DNA from: Terriglobia bacterium
GTDB lineage: Bacteria > Acidobacteriota > Terriglobia > Terriglobales > Acidobacteriaceae
Assembly (NCBI GenBank): GCA_020073525.1
Contig: JAIQFA010000012.1
Coordinates: 48,132-112,131 of the forward strand
Direction of reading: 5' to 3'
Length of the DNA stretch: 64,000 bases
How positions within the stretch are numbered: position 1 is the first letter of the stretch; each line of letters starts with the position of its first letter. The notes beneath the pieces were generated by a model. The model did no database searches and was not told where the DNA came from. It saw only the letters and a program-made list of their open reading frames with translations. The translations under genes were made by a program, and so were the position numbers. Below are positions 7,817-15,077 of this stretch, piece by piece.

Positions 7817-9517
7817 ATGAGCGCCCCGCCTTCCTACGAGCAACTCGCCGCCAACTTCAGTTGGAGTGTTGCCGAGCGACAGTTAGGGTACCGGCCCGGC
7901 GCCCCCATCAACATTGGTTGGATGTGCAGCGACCGCATCTGCCAACTGGGAATGTCGCAAAAGTTAGCGCTGCTTTGGGAAGACTACCAAGGCAACAAGA
8001 AGCGCTTCACTTACGACGACGTCCGATCTCTCTCGAACACGGTAGCCCATTTCCTTACGCTGCACGAGATTCTACCCGGAGAGCGCGTTTGCCTGTTCAT
8101 GGACCGCGTGCCCGACCTCTACATCGGCTTTCTCGGCATCTTGAAGATGGGAGCGGTGGCGCAGCCGCTGTTTTCCGCGTTCGGCGACGAATCTCTTTTT
8201 GTGCGGCTCGCCGATGCCAAAACCTCAGCCATCCTCATCCAAAAGAAGCACCTCTACAAGGTGCGCAAGATCCGCAGCCAGCTTCCCCATCTGCGGCACG
8301 TTATCGTCGTGGACGCGGACCAGACTTCGTTGCAGCCTGACGAGATTGCCTTCCAGATGGAGAAAACTCCACGCATCGAGTTCTTCGCGGTGCATCCCAC
8401 CACTGCGGAGTCGCCCTCCGTCCTGCACTACACCTCCGGCACGACCGGTCTACCTAAGGGCGCGCAGCACGTCCACTACTCCATCGTCTCGCAGTATCTC
8501 ACCGCCAAGTGGGTTCTTGATTTGCGCCCCGACGACATTTACTGGTGCAACGCCGATCCCGGCTGGGTCACCGGCACGTCTTACGGCATCATCGGCCCAT
8601 GGGCGAACGGAGTGACCCAGGCGGTTTTCGATTCCGGTTTCAGCGCCGCTCGCTGGTACGAATTCATCGAGAGATACCGGGTAACGGTCTGGTACTCCGC
8701 GCCTACCGCCATTCGTCTGCTGATGAAAGAAGGTGCAGAAATTGTTCGCAAGCATGACTTATCCAGCTTGCGTCACCTGGCAAGCGTCGGTGAGCCTCTG
8801 AACCACGAGGCGGTGCTCTGGTCCCAGGAGGTCTTTGGAAAGCCTTTCCACGATACCTTCTGGCAAACCGAGACCGGTTGCATCGTGATCACGAACTTTC
8901 CGGGAATGCCGGTGAAACCCGGGTCGATGGGGAAACCCTTCCCCGGAATCATCGCGACCGTGCTCGATCCCAAAACGTATGAGCCCGTGGATCGTCCGGG
9001 AGTAGCGGGCTTGATCGCGCTGCGCCCCGGCTGGCCATCGCAGATTCGCGGCTACTGGAACAACGAGCCCGGATTCCGGGCACGATTCAAGAATGGCTGG
9101 TATCTGTGTGGCGACCGCGCCTCGATCGATCCCGACGGCTACTTCTGGTTTATGGGCCGGGACGACGACGTCATCAACACCGGCGGGCACCTGATCGGTC
9201 CTTTTGAGATCGAGTCGGCGCTGCTGGGATGCCCCGCCGTCGCCGAGTCCGCGGCCGTGGCCAAGCCTGACCCCATCAACATGGAAGTGGTCAAAGCGTT
9301 CGTAACCCTGAAACGAGGTTTCCAGCCATCCGATGATCTCGAACTGGAAATCATGAACAACATTCGCAAGCGGCTTTCGCCACTCGCCATGCCCCAGGAA
9401 ATTGAGTTTGTTGATTCTCTGCCCAAGACGCGCAGCGGCAAGATCGTGCGCCGCGTCCTGCGCTGCAAGGAATTCCATGAACCGGTGGGGGACCTCTCCA
9501 CCATCATGGACGACTAA
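7817..9517 (+). CDS. acsA: Acetyl-CoA synthetase, AMP-forming
   Basis: The enzyme activates acetate (or another short acid) with ATP to the adenylate and then to acetyl-CoA. The 566-residue protein shows the ANL-superfamily motifs in order: YTSGTTGLPKG (P-loop), DPGWVTGTSYGI, WYSAPTAIR, the A5 motif WQTETG, the A7 motif CGDRASIDPDGYFWFMGRDDDVI, and the A10 lysine motif PKTRSGKIVRRVLR. The overall pattern, including the C-terminal LSTIMDD, closely resembles Bacillus subtilis AcsA. The ATG at 7817 follows AGGGG and fits better than an in-frame TTG at 7775. It is followed after 11 bp by an acyl carrier protein gene and then by a glycine C-acetyltransferase gene, so its acetyl-CoA may feed that step directly. 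Confidence 0.9.
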   Translation: MSAPPSYEQLAANFSWSVAERQLGYRPGAPINIGWMCSDRICQLGMSQKLALLWEDYQGNKKRFTYDDVRSLSNTVAHFLTLHEILPGERVCLFMDRVPDLYIGFLGILKMGAVAQPLFSAFGDESLFVRLADAKTSAILIQKKHLYKVRKIRSQLPHLRHVIVVDADQTSLQPDEIAFQMEKTPRIEFFAVHPTTAESPSVLHYTSGTTGLPKGAQHVHYSIVSQYLTAKWVLDLRPDDIYWCNADPGWVTGTSYGIIGPWANGVTQAVFDSGFSAARWYEFIERYRVTVWYSAPTAIRLLMKEGAEIVRKHDLSSLRHLASVGEPLNHEAVLWSQEVFGKPFHDTFWQTETGCIVITNFPGMPVKPGSMGKPFPGIIATVLDPKTYEPVDRPGVAGLIALRPGWPSQIRGYWNNEPGFRARFKNGWYLCGDRASIDPDGYFWFMGRDDDVINTGGHLIGPFEIESALLGCPAVAESAAVAKPDPINMEVVKAFVTLKRGFQPSDDLELEIMNNIRKRLSPLAMPQEIEFVDSLPKTRSGKIVRRVLRCKEFHEPVGDLSTIMDD

Positions 9518-9528
9518 ACCGAGGCCCT

Positions 9529-9795
9529 ATGGACGAAATCATCACTGCAGTTCGCGATTACATCATCCGAGAGTATCTGCCAGAAGGAGATGATCGGCAG
9601 ATCACCGACAAAACCCCACTCATCTCGAGTGGCATCGTGGATTCCTTTTCCATGGTGTCTCTGCTGCGGTTTCTGGAAAAGAAGTACTCGATTCACATCC
9701 CTGACGAGGCGGCCACGCCCGAGGCTTTCGACACGGTCGAGCGTATCGCCGCGCTGGTGCGACGATTCCAGACAGCGGGAGTCGGCAGCGTCTAG
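9529..9795 (+). CDS. Acyl carrier protein
   Basis: The 88-residue acidic protein is an acyl/peptidyl carrier protein. Its phosphopantetheine attachment site is DSF with Ser39 (GIVDSFSMVSLLRFLE), followed by the recognition helix and IHIPDEAATPEAFDTVERI, as in helix III of ACPs. It lies 11 bp after acsA and 76 bp before the kbl-like gene. An AMP-ligase, a stand-alone ACP and an alpha-oxoamine synthase in a row also resembles bacterial sphingolipid-type gene sets. However, the ligase here is AcsA-like and the synthase Kbl-like, so a carrier for an acetyl-type intermediate is equally possible. Confidence 0.9.
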   Translation: MDEIITAVRDYIIREYLPEGDDRQITDKTPLISSGIVDSFSMVSLLRFLEKKYSIHIPDEAATPEAFDTVERIAALVRRFQTAGVGSV

Positions 9796-9871
9796 ACCGC
9801 TCCCGGCACCACTGCCCTCGTCACGCGAAGGGCGCCACATTTATTCGAACCTCATTTACGCGAGGCACATC

Positions 9872-11116
9872 ATGGCTTTCTCCGAATCATTTCGCAATTG
9901 CTATCAGACGGACATTGAGGGAATCAAAGCCGCTGGCTTGTTCAAGGAAGAGCGGTACATTCATTCGCCCCAATCTTCTGAAATCGAAGTGGAGTTTCCA
10001 GCAGGCTCCGCGGTCAGGAAGTGCATTAACATCTGCTCCAACAACTACCTTGGACTCTCCAGTCATCCCGAAGTCATCGCAGCCGCGCACGCCGGACTGG
10101 ACTCGCGGGGTTATGGAATGTCCTCCGTGCGCTTTATTTGTGGCACGCAGGACATGCACCGGGAACTCGAGAACCGTTTGACGCAGTTTCTCGGCACTGA
10201 AGACACCTTGCTCTTTCCTTCTTGCATGGACGCGAACGCTGGATTTTTCGAGGCCTGCCTGAACGATCACGACGTGATGATTGCCGACCGCCTGGTGCAC
10301 GCCTCCATGGTCGACGGAATGCGTCTGTGCAAGGCCATGCAAGACACCTACAAACATTCTGACATGGGGCACCTCGAGGAGAAACTCAAGGAACATCAGG
10401 ACAAGCGCTTCCGCATGATCATCACCGACGGGGTCTTCTCGATGGACGGCGACACCGCAAAGCTCGCCGACATTGTGACGTTAGCTGAGAAGTACAACGC
10501 GATGGTTTTCGTAGATGACTCGCACGCTACCGGCTTCATGGGCAAAACCGGACGTGGGACGCACGAGCACTGCGGCGTGTTCGGCAAGATCGATGTCATC
10601 ACTACCACGTTGGGAAAAGCGTTGGGCGGTGCTTCGGGAGGCTGCGTCAGCGGCCGCCGCGAACTGGTAGAGATGTGCCGGCAGCGAGCACGTCCTTACC
10701 TGTTCTCGAATGCCGTGGCGCCGGTGATCGTGGCGGGTGCTCTGAAAGTGCTGGATCTGATCAGCGCTTCCACCGATCGCCGCGACAAACTGGAGTGGAA
10801 CGCCAGATACTGGCGCGGTTTGCTCAAGCAGGCGGGTTTCGATCTGAAGGAAGGGGATACCCCGATCGTACCGGTCATGTTCTACGACGCCAAACTGGCA
10901 CAAGACTTTGCCCGCGATCTCTTTGATGAGGGCGTTTACGCCATCGGGTTCTTCTTCCCCGTCGTGCCCAAGGGGCAAGCTCGCATTCGGACACAACTGT
11001 CCGCGGCGCACGAGCAACATCATCTGGACACCGCCATCGAAGCGTTCAAGAAAGTAGGAAAGAAACACGGCATCCTGGGTCTCGGAAGAAAAGAGCTCAT
11101 GGCACGCTGCGCGTAA
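9872..11116 (+). CDS. kbl: Glycine C-acetyltransferase (2-amino-3-ketobutyrate CoA ligase)
   Basis: This PLP enzyme of the alpha-oxoamine synthase family joins glycine and acetyl-CoA, or in the reverse direction completes threonine breakdown. The 414-residue protein closely follows E. coli Kbl: GLFKEERYI, NICSNNYLGLSSHPEV, MSSVRFICGTQD, SMDGD, VDDSHATGF, the PLP-lysine motif TTLGKALGGASGG (K249), RQRARPYLFSN and FFFPVVPKGQARIRTQLSAAH. The ATG at 9872 gives a Kbl-like N-terminus; upstream in-frame codons do not resemble the family. No threonine dehydrogenase gene is adjacent. Its association with acsA and an ACP is unusual for kbl. A related oxoamine synthase such as serine palmitoyltransferase is possible but less likely given the close motif match. 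Confidence 0.88.
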   Translation: MAFSESFRNCYQTDIEGIKAAGLFKEERYIHSPQSSEIEVEFPAGSAVRKCINICSNNYLGLSSHPEVIAAAHAGLDSRGYGMSSVRFICGTQDMHRELENRLTQFLGTEDTLLFPSCMDANAGFFEACLNDHDVMIADRLVHASMVDGMRLCKAMQDTYKHSDMGHLEEKLKEHQDKRFRMIITDGVFSMDGDTAKLADIVTLAEKYNAMVFVDDSHATGFMGKTGRGTHEHCGVFGKIDVITTTLGKALGGASGGCVSGRRELVEMCRQRARPYLFSNAVAPVIVAGALKVLDLISASTDRRDKLEWNARYWRGLLKQAGFDLKEGDTPIVPVMFYDAKLAQDFARDLFDEGVYAIGFFFPVVPKGQARIRTQLSAAHEQHHLDTAIEAFKKVGKKHGILGLGRKELMARCA

Positions 11117-11212
11117 TCAGGAGCCGACTCCAGGTGACTGGGGATGCCGGCTCCTGCCAGTTCAACCTGGCACCAACATCCGCAACGGCAGCGGAAGAGG
11201 ACGGAGGCCGTC

Positions 11213-11395
11213 ATGCTCTGCGCACAACTTGAACACCTGGAAGCGGAATTCGATGACATTCTGACCGCGCTGGAGAATCCGAACCTGACGGAGGAAGAAA
11301 GACAGTCCTTGCAGGACGCTTATGCCCGGCTGAGCCGTACCATTCTGGACCATCAGAGGTCAGGTCACGAAGGCCACCCTTGTTTTGAAGAATAG
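11213..11395 (+). CDS. Small acidic helical protein, unknown function
   Basis: The 60-residue product is acidic and probably two helices: residues 3-18 (AQLEHLEAEFDDILTA) and 24-48 (LTEEERQSLQDAYARLSRTI). GGAGG lies seven bases before the ATG at 11213, which supports this start over an upstream in-frame one. It contains Cys3 and a C-terminal HPCFEE. It is 96 bp behind kbl and may be the last gene of that operon. No family is recognised. Confidence 0.55.
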   Translation: MLCAQLEHLEAEFDDILTALENPNLTEEERQSLQDAYARLSRTILDHQRSGHEGHPCFEE

Positions 11396-11478
11396 GGAAT
11401 GGCGGGTCAGTTTGGCGTGTGATGCGATACTGTCAGGAAAATCAGTAACCCACAGGTAATGCATCAGTTTGCGAAACC

Positions 11479-11561
11479 GTTAACCACCAAGGCCACGAAG
11501 GTTCACGGAGGAAGCCTTAAGCCAATAGCCTTCGTGATACTTCGTGGCCTTAGTGGTTAAC
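11479..11561. repeat. Long inverted repeat, possible terminator or REP-like element
   Basis: Two 28-nt arms at 11479-11506 and 11534-11561 are inverted copies of one another with three mismatches; the core is AAGGCCACGAAG. They would form a long stem around a 27-nt loop. The right arm is followed by CTTTTTCT, as in a rho-independent terminator. It lies after the acsA-ACP-kbl operon. From general knowledge, similar CCAAGG-CACGAAGG palindromes are dispersed intergenic elements in Acidobacteriota genomes. The remainder of 11396-11714 holds nothing else I can support. Confidence 0.7.
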
Positions 11562-11714
11562 GCTTTTTCTCGGTTCTGCCGTGAAAGTGCAACACTACCA
11601 ACCCACAGCCGTCATTGCAATTTCATGGAGAAAAGGAGCCTAATAAAAGGGGAGATTTCGTAAGGCGGTGGGAGCCTGCTTGAAGGAATCCGGGCTGTCG
11701 CCAAGGGGGCTTAC

Positions 11715-11852
11715 ATGAAGACCCTAATGCATCTTAGGAGGCACGGGAACCACGATTTCCACATGCACCCGTTGCACGCGATGTTCTCGCTTATAGCAGG
11801 CTTCGTGTTGGCGGTGCTGATCCTCTTGATCCTTGTCCCGGCAGCGAAGTAA
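11715..11852 (+). CDS. Small His-rich single-pass membrane peptide
   Basis: This 45-codon frame begins with ATG at 11715, preceded by AAGGGGG, and ends with TAA at 11850-11852. The N-terminal half is rich in His (HLRRHGNHDFHMHPLH). A single strongly hydrophobic segment follows (FSLIAGFVLAVLILLILV), then PAAK. The architecture is that of a small membrane peptide, perhaps metal-binding through its histidines. No family is recognised; the evidence is the ribosome binding site and the coherent topology. Confidence 0.5.
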   Translation: MKTLMHLRRHGNHDFHMHPLHAMFSLIAGFVLAVLILLILVPAAK

Positions 11853-11899
11853 AGGACAGGTCTCGCGCACGCGTTCACGTCCTCCTCCGTAGAAACAGA

Positions 11900-12172
11900 A
11901 TGATGAAGAACAGGGGGCAAGAATTGTCCTCATTTCCCGCGCAACTTCCGTGGAGACGCTTCGTCCATCTTCTTCGTGACCTGGGCTATCGTCCGTTGAA
12001 ATCGCATCGCGGATCCCTGAGGCAGTTCTTCAGCGCTACGCGCAGCCCCAATCTGGTCTCATTTCACGAGCCTCACCCGGGCGACACCCTGCACAAAGCG
12101 ACCCTGTGCGACTCTCTTCGTAAACTCCAGCTCAGCCCCGATGAATTTGTTCAGCTACTTGGGAAGCGTTGA
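11900..12172 (+). CDS. HicA-like toxin homologue, no HicB partner
   Basis: The 90-residue product matches the HicA mRNA-interferase fold (double-stranded-RNA-binding-like). It contains LLRDLGYRPLKSHRGSLRQF, with the conserved His of the GSH-type motif, then a strand with VSFHEPHPGD, and the C-terminal LHKATLCDSLRKLQLSPDEFVQLL that is typical of HicA. Canonical HicA toxins cleave mRNA and are neutralised by a HicB encoded next door; no HicB gene is visible on either side. It may be an orphan, a domesticated regulator or a toxin whose antitoxin is elsewhere. The 228 bp after it (12173-12401) contain no gene I can support. Confidence 0.7.
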   Translation: MMKNRGQELSSFPAQLPWRRFVHLLRDLGYRPLKSHRGSLRQFFSATRSPNLVSFHEPHPGDTLHKATLCDSLRKLQLSPDEFVQLLGKR

Positions 12173-12401
12173 CGAATGACCACCACAGCGGTCGGCGTCC
12201 AAGGCCAGAACCCTCGTTGCTTGGGCTTTGTTTCCTTTGGTGATGCTAGTCACTGCACCGGTGGCGAATTGCGAGGACAATCAAAACAAATAGCTGTCTT
12301 TTGTTAACACAGACTGTCCATGACGGCTCGCCCTCGCCTGTGCCGACCGCGACAAAAGGCCGAGCGATGCTCCTTCACTGTCATATTCGAAGGAGGATGT
12401 T

Positions 12402-12932
12402 ATGAAATCCAAAAGGGTGTCGCAACCGCAGCAACCTGATTCACCCACCACGTTATTGAGTCCGGGGAACGCTGACGATCTCCGCTGGGAAATGCAAAAA
12501 GTTCAGCTTGCAATCACACGCCGCGCCTATGAGCTGTTTGAGGCGCGTGGCGATGAACACGGTCACGACTGGGAAGACTGGTTCCGCGCGGAATCAGAGA
12601 TCCTGCGCCCGGTTTCCGTTTCCATGTCGGAGTCAGAGGATCGGGTTAGTGTTCGGGCTAATGTCCTTGGCTTTGAAGCGAATGAGCTGAGGGTGAGCGT
12701 CGAACCGCGCCTCATCACGATCCTAGGTAAGAAAGAGACGGGTGCGACGGGATCCGAAGGAGGGAAAGTCGTGTACATTGACTGGCTTCCCGACCAGGTT
12801 CTCAAGCTCATCGAGCTTACAACGGACGTGATGCCGGAAAGGTCCGTGGTCGAATTGCAAGCGGGGTTGCTTAAGTTCGAACTCGTCAAAGCTGCCCAGC
12901 ACCAGATCGAAACTGCAGCCATTGCGGCGTGA
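12402..12932 (+). CDS. DUF2934-Hsp20 (alpha-crystallin-like) fusion protein
   Basis: Residues 38-68 carry the DUF2934 signature (ITRRAYELFEARG, then GHDWEDWFRAESEIL). Residues 70-168 resemble the alpha-crystallin domain of small heat shock proteins: SVRANVLGFEANELRVSVEPRLITILGKKE, then a DQVLKLIELTTDVMPERSVVELQAGLLKFEL segment. A small chaperone or stress role is expected. A strong GAAGGAGG precedes the ATG at 12402. The DUF2934 domain recurs alone at 43915-44097, which suggests a shared module. The C-terminal IXI motif usual in Hsp20 is not seen, so oligomer assembly may differ. Confidence 0.82.
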   Translation: MKSKRVSQPQQPDSPTTLLSPGNADDLRWEMQKVQLAITRRAYELFEARGDEHGHDWEDWFRAESEILRPVSVSMSESEDRVSVRANVLGFEANELRVSVEPRLITILGKKETGATGSEGGKVVYIDWLPDQVLKLIELTTDVMPERSVVELQAGLLKFELVKAAQHQIETAAIAA

Positions 12933-13054
12933 TGGACCACACACGCTCTGTCGCTCGGTGTACATCGCCGCAGTGCGGACCTGGGAGGCCTATCCGATGA
13001 AACGAGAGATGGAACCAAGCCGATGCAATCCGAAATCGGCGTCAGGAGGGCAGC

Positions 13055-13219
13055 ATGACCAGGCTTGTGTACAGGGTATGGTCGGAGGAAGAAGGCCAGG
13101 ACATCGCTGAATACGCAGTGATGTTGGCGGTGATCCTGGTGATCGTCGTTGGCACCCTGAGATTGATCGGCTCAAACGCTAACAACGTTTTTTCCAGCGC
13201 GGCTAGCACGCTGCAGTAG
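13055..13219 (+). CDS. Flp/Fap-type pilin-like small protein
   Basis: The 54-residue product resembles a type IVb Flp pilin. It has a short basic N-terminus, the sequence GQDIAEYAVMLAVILVIVVGT with the G-x4-EY prepilin-like site, a single transmembrane helix and a short Ser/Ala tail. The preceding GTCAGGAGGGCAGC supports the ATG at 13055. No tad/cpa assembly or prepilin peptidase genes are in the window, so it stands alone. An isolated Flp-like gene could work with a tad locus elsewhere. Confidence 0.75.
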   Translation: MTRLVYRVWSEEEGQDIAEYAVMLAVILVIVVGTLRLIGSNANNVFSSAASTLQ

Positions 13220-13296
13220 GGCGGCGAAGTTCGAATCACTGGAGTCGAGTTGGGCTGGATTTTAAGCTCGAAGAACGCTGCAACGAGGAGGAGGAC

Positions 13297-14589
13297 ATGG
13301 CCACGTTGGCGAAGTCTCTACTCGGGGAGACGCCTTCCGCGGTCTGCACGGAGTTCCTAGACGTTCACCTGGCAGATTACCCGAAGCGCGACTTTCAGGT
13401 TGTGTTGTGGGACGGCACTACTTGGGGATCGACAAAGCAGCCGCGCTACACGCTGGTTCTCAAGCACCCAGAAGCGCTACGGGCGATGTTCCTCTCGCCG
13501 GACGAACTCACCCTGGGAGAAGCCTATATTTATGATGACTTCGACATTGAGGGCGATATCGAAGCCGCCTTCGACTTGGCCGACTATCTAGTTGGTCAGG
13601 AGCGCAGCTTGCGGGAAACTGTTGACCTTGGAAACCGGCTGCGGAAGCTGCCAGTGAGGGATCACGCACAAGCAGGTTTGCATCCCATCACGTTGCGGGG
13701 CCCCGTTCACTCCAGAGATCGGGACCGGCAGGCCGTTACCTATCACTACGATCTCCCCACTGAGTTCTACGCGCTCTGGCTGGATCGGCGCATGGTTTAC
13801 TCCTGCGCCTATTTCCACACGCTGGAAGAAAACCTGGATAGCGCCCAGGAGCGCAAGCTGGATTACATCTGCAGGAAGCTGCGGCTCCGGCCCGGCGAGC
13901 GCCTCCTGGATATTGGCTGTGGATGGGGAGCATTGATCATGCACGCGGCCGCTCACTACGGCGTGCAAGCCGTAGGCATCACGCTTAGCGTGCCGCAGGC
14001 AGAGGTGGCGCGACAACGCCTGCGCGAGGCGGGTCTGAACGATCGATGCCGCGTGGAGGTGTCGGACTACCGCGACATTGATCATGACCAGCAGTATGAC
14101 AAGCTTGTCAGCGTCGGCATGTTCGAGCACGTCAGTGAGGCGCTCCTGCCCGAGTACTTCAGCCGAGCTTGGGACCTGTTGCGGCCGGGTGGCGTATTCC
14201 TGAATCATGGAATTTCCCATTCCGCTACGTGTCGCAGGCGGGGAGCGTCGTTTATCGACCGCTATGTCTTTCCCGATAGCGACCTGGTACCGATCAGCGC
14301 AAGTCTCCGTGCGGCGGAGCTGAACGGTTTTGAGGTGAAAGACGTCGAGAGTCTGCGCGAGCACTATGCCTTGACGCTCCACCTATGGGTCCAGCGACTG
14401 GAGGCTCATGCAGAAAAAGTGCGTTGCATCACCGACGAGACTACTTACCGGATATGGCGCCTCTACATGGCAGGCGCCGCGCATAGATTCCGGAGTGGGC
14501 GACTGAACGTGTACCAGACCCTGCTCGCCAAGCCATTGAACGGGCGGAGCGGTTTGCCACTGACCCGGGAAGACTGGTATCACGTCTAG
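13297..14589 (+). CDS. cfa: Cyclopropane-fatty-acyl-phospholipid synthase
   Basis: The enzyme transfers a methylene group from S-adenosylmethionine to unsaturated acyl chains of membrane phospholipids, usually under stress or in stationary phase. The 430-residue protein has a family-type N-terminal domain (LSPDELTLGEAYIYDDFDIEGDI near 67-90), the lead-in YDLPTEFYALWLDRRMVYSCAYF, the SAM-binding motif LLDIGCGWGALIMHAA, and the catalytic-region segments SVGMFEHVSE and RPGGVFLNHGI. Length is close to that of the family (about 380-430). GAGGAGGAGG precedes the ATG at 13297. It is monocistronic. Confidence 0.93.
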   Translation: MATLAKSLLGETPSAVCTEFLDVHLADYPKRDFQVVLWDGTTWGSTKQPRYTLVLKHPEALRAMFLSPDELTLGEAYIYDDFDIEGDIEAAFDLADYLVGQERSLRETVDLGNRLRKLPVRDHAQAGLHPITLRGPVHSRDRDRQAVTYHYDLPTEFYALWLDRRMVYSCAYFHTLEENLDSAQERKLDYICRKLRLRPGERLLDIGCGWGALIMHAAAHYGVQAVGITLSVPQAEVARQRLREAGLNDRCRVEVSDYRDIDHDQQYDKLVSVGMFEHVSEALLPEYFSRAWDLLRPGGVFLNHGISHSATCRRRGASFIDRYVFPDSDLVPISASLRAAELNGFEVKDVESLREHYALTLHLWVQRLEAHAEKVRCITDETTYRIWRLYMAGAAHRFRSGRLNVYQTLLAKPLNGRSGLPLTREDWYHV

Positions 14590-15077
14590 GCCCAGGCAGA
14601 TCGGAGGCTCCTTAATTATATGGAATGGATAGACCGTCACGCGTTTAGTCGTCAGTAGCCCGTGCAGAATTGAAAGTGCATTGGATCTTTGGATGTCCCT
14701 GCCCAGTCCGAGAACCAGGATTTCGCAAATGGGCTGCAAGCCGGCATTGAAAGCCCCTGCAGATCCGCCGATCACAGGATTCGTATTGGGCGTTTAATGG
14801 ACGTTGATTCCTCTGTGGTCGTACTTGTTCTCGTTTGCCTCAATGAGTCGGGAGTTGGAGCAAAGTTCGACCAGGGAGTACGCACTTCGCGCATCGGAGC
14901 CAGAAGTTCCCGACCGGCGAGACCGGTAACGCACCTGCCGATCGGACTTCACGCCCCCAGCGACAACGAAATCGCCGTGCTGGTTCGTGAGTCGCGGGCC
15001 GACAGGCTGGTTGAGATTTGTTCATAAATTCTAAAGCTCGGAGTTTTGTTCTTCATGAATAGTACTGAGGTCTATTC
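14590..15077. other. Intergenic gap without a supportable gene
   Basis: These 488 bp separate cfa from the convergent permease gene. The longest plus-strand reading frame (14689-15027) has no recognisable domain, no clear ribosome binding site and unusual composition, so I do not call it. No hairpin with a T-tract was noticed. Confidence 0.5.

Noticed and set aside
14689..15027. Plus-strand 112-codon frame in the cfa-permease gap
   Set aside because: No ribosome binding site, no domain, and an overlapping minus-strand frame of similar quality.
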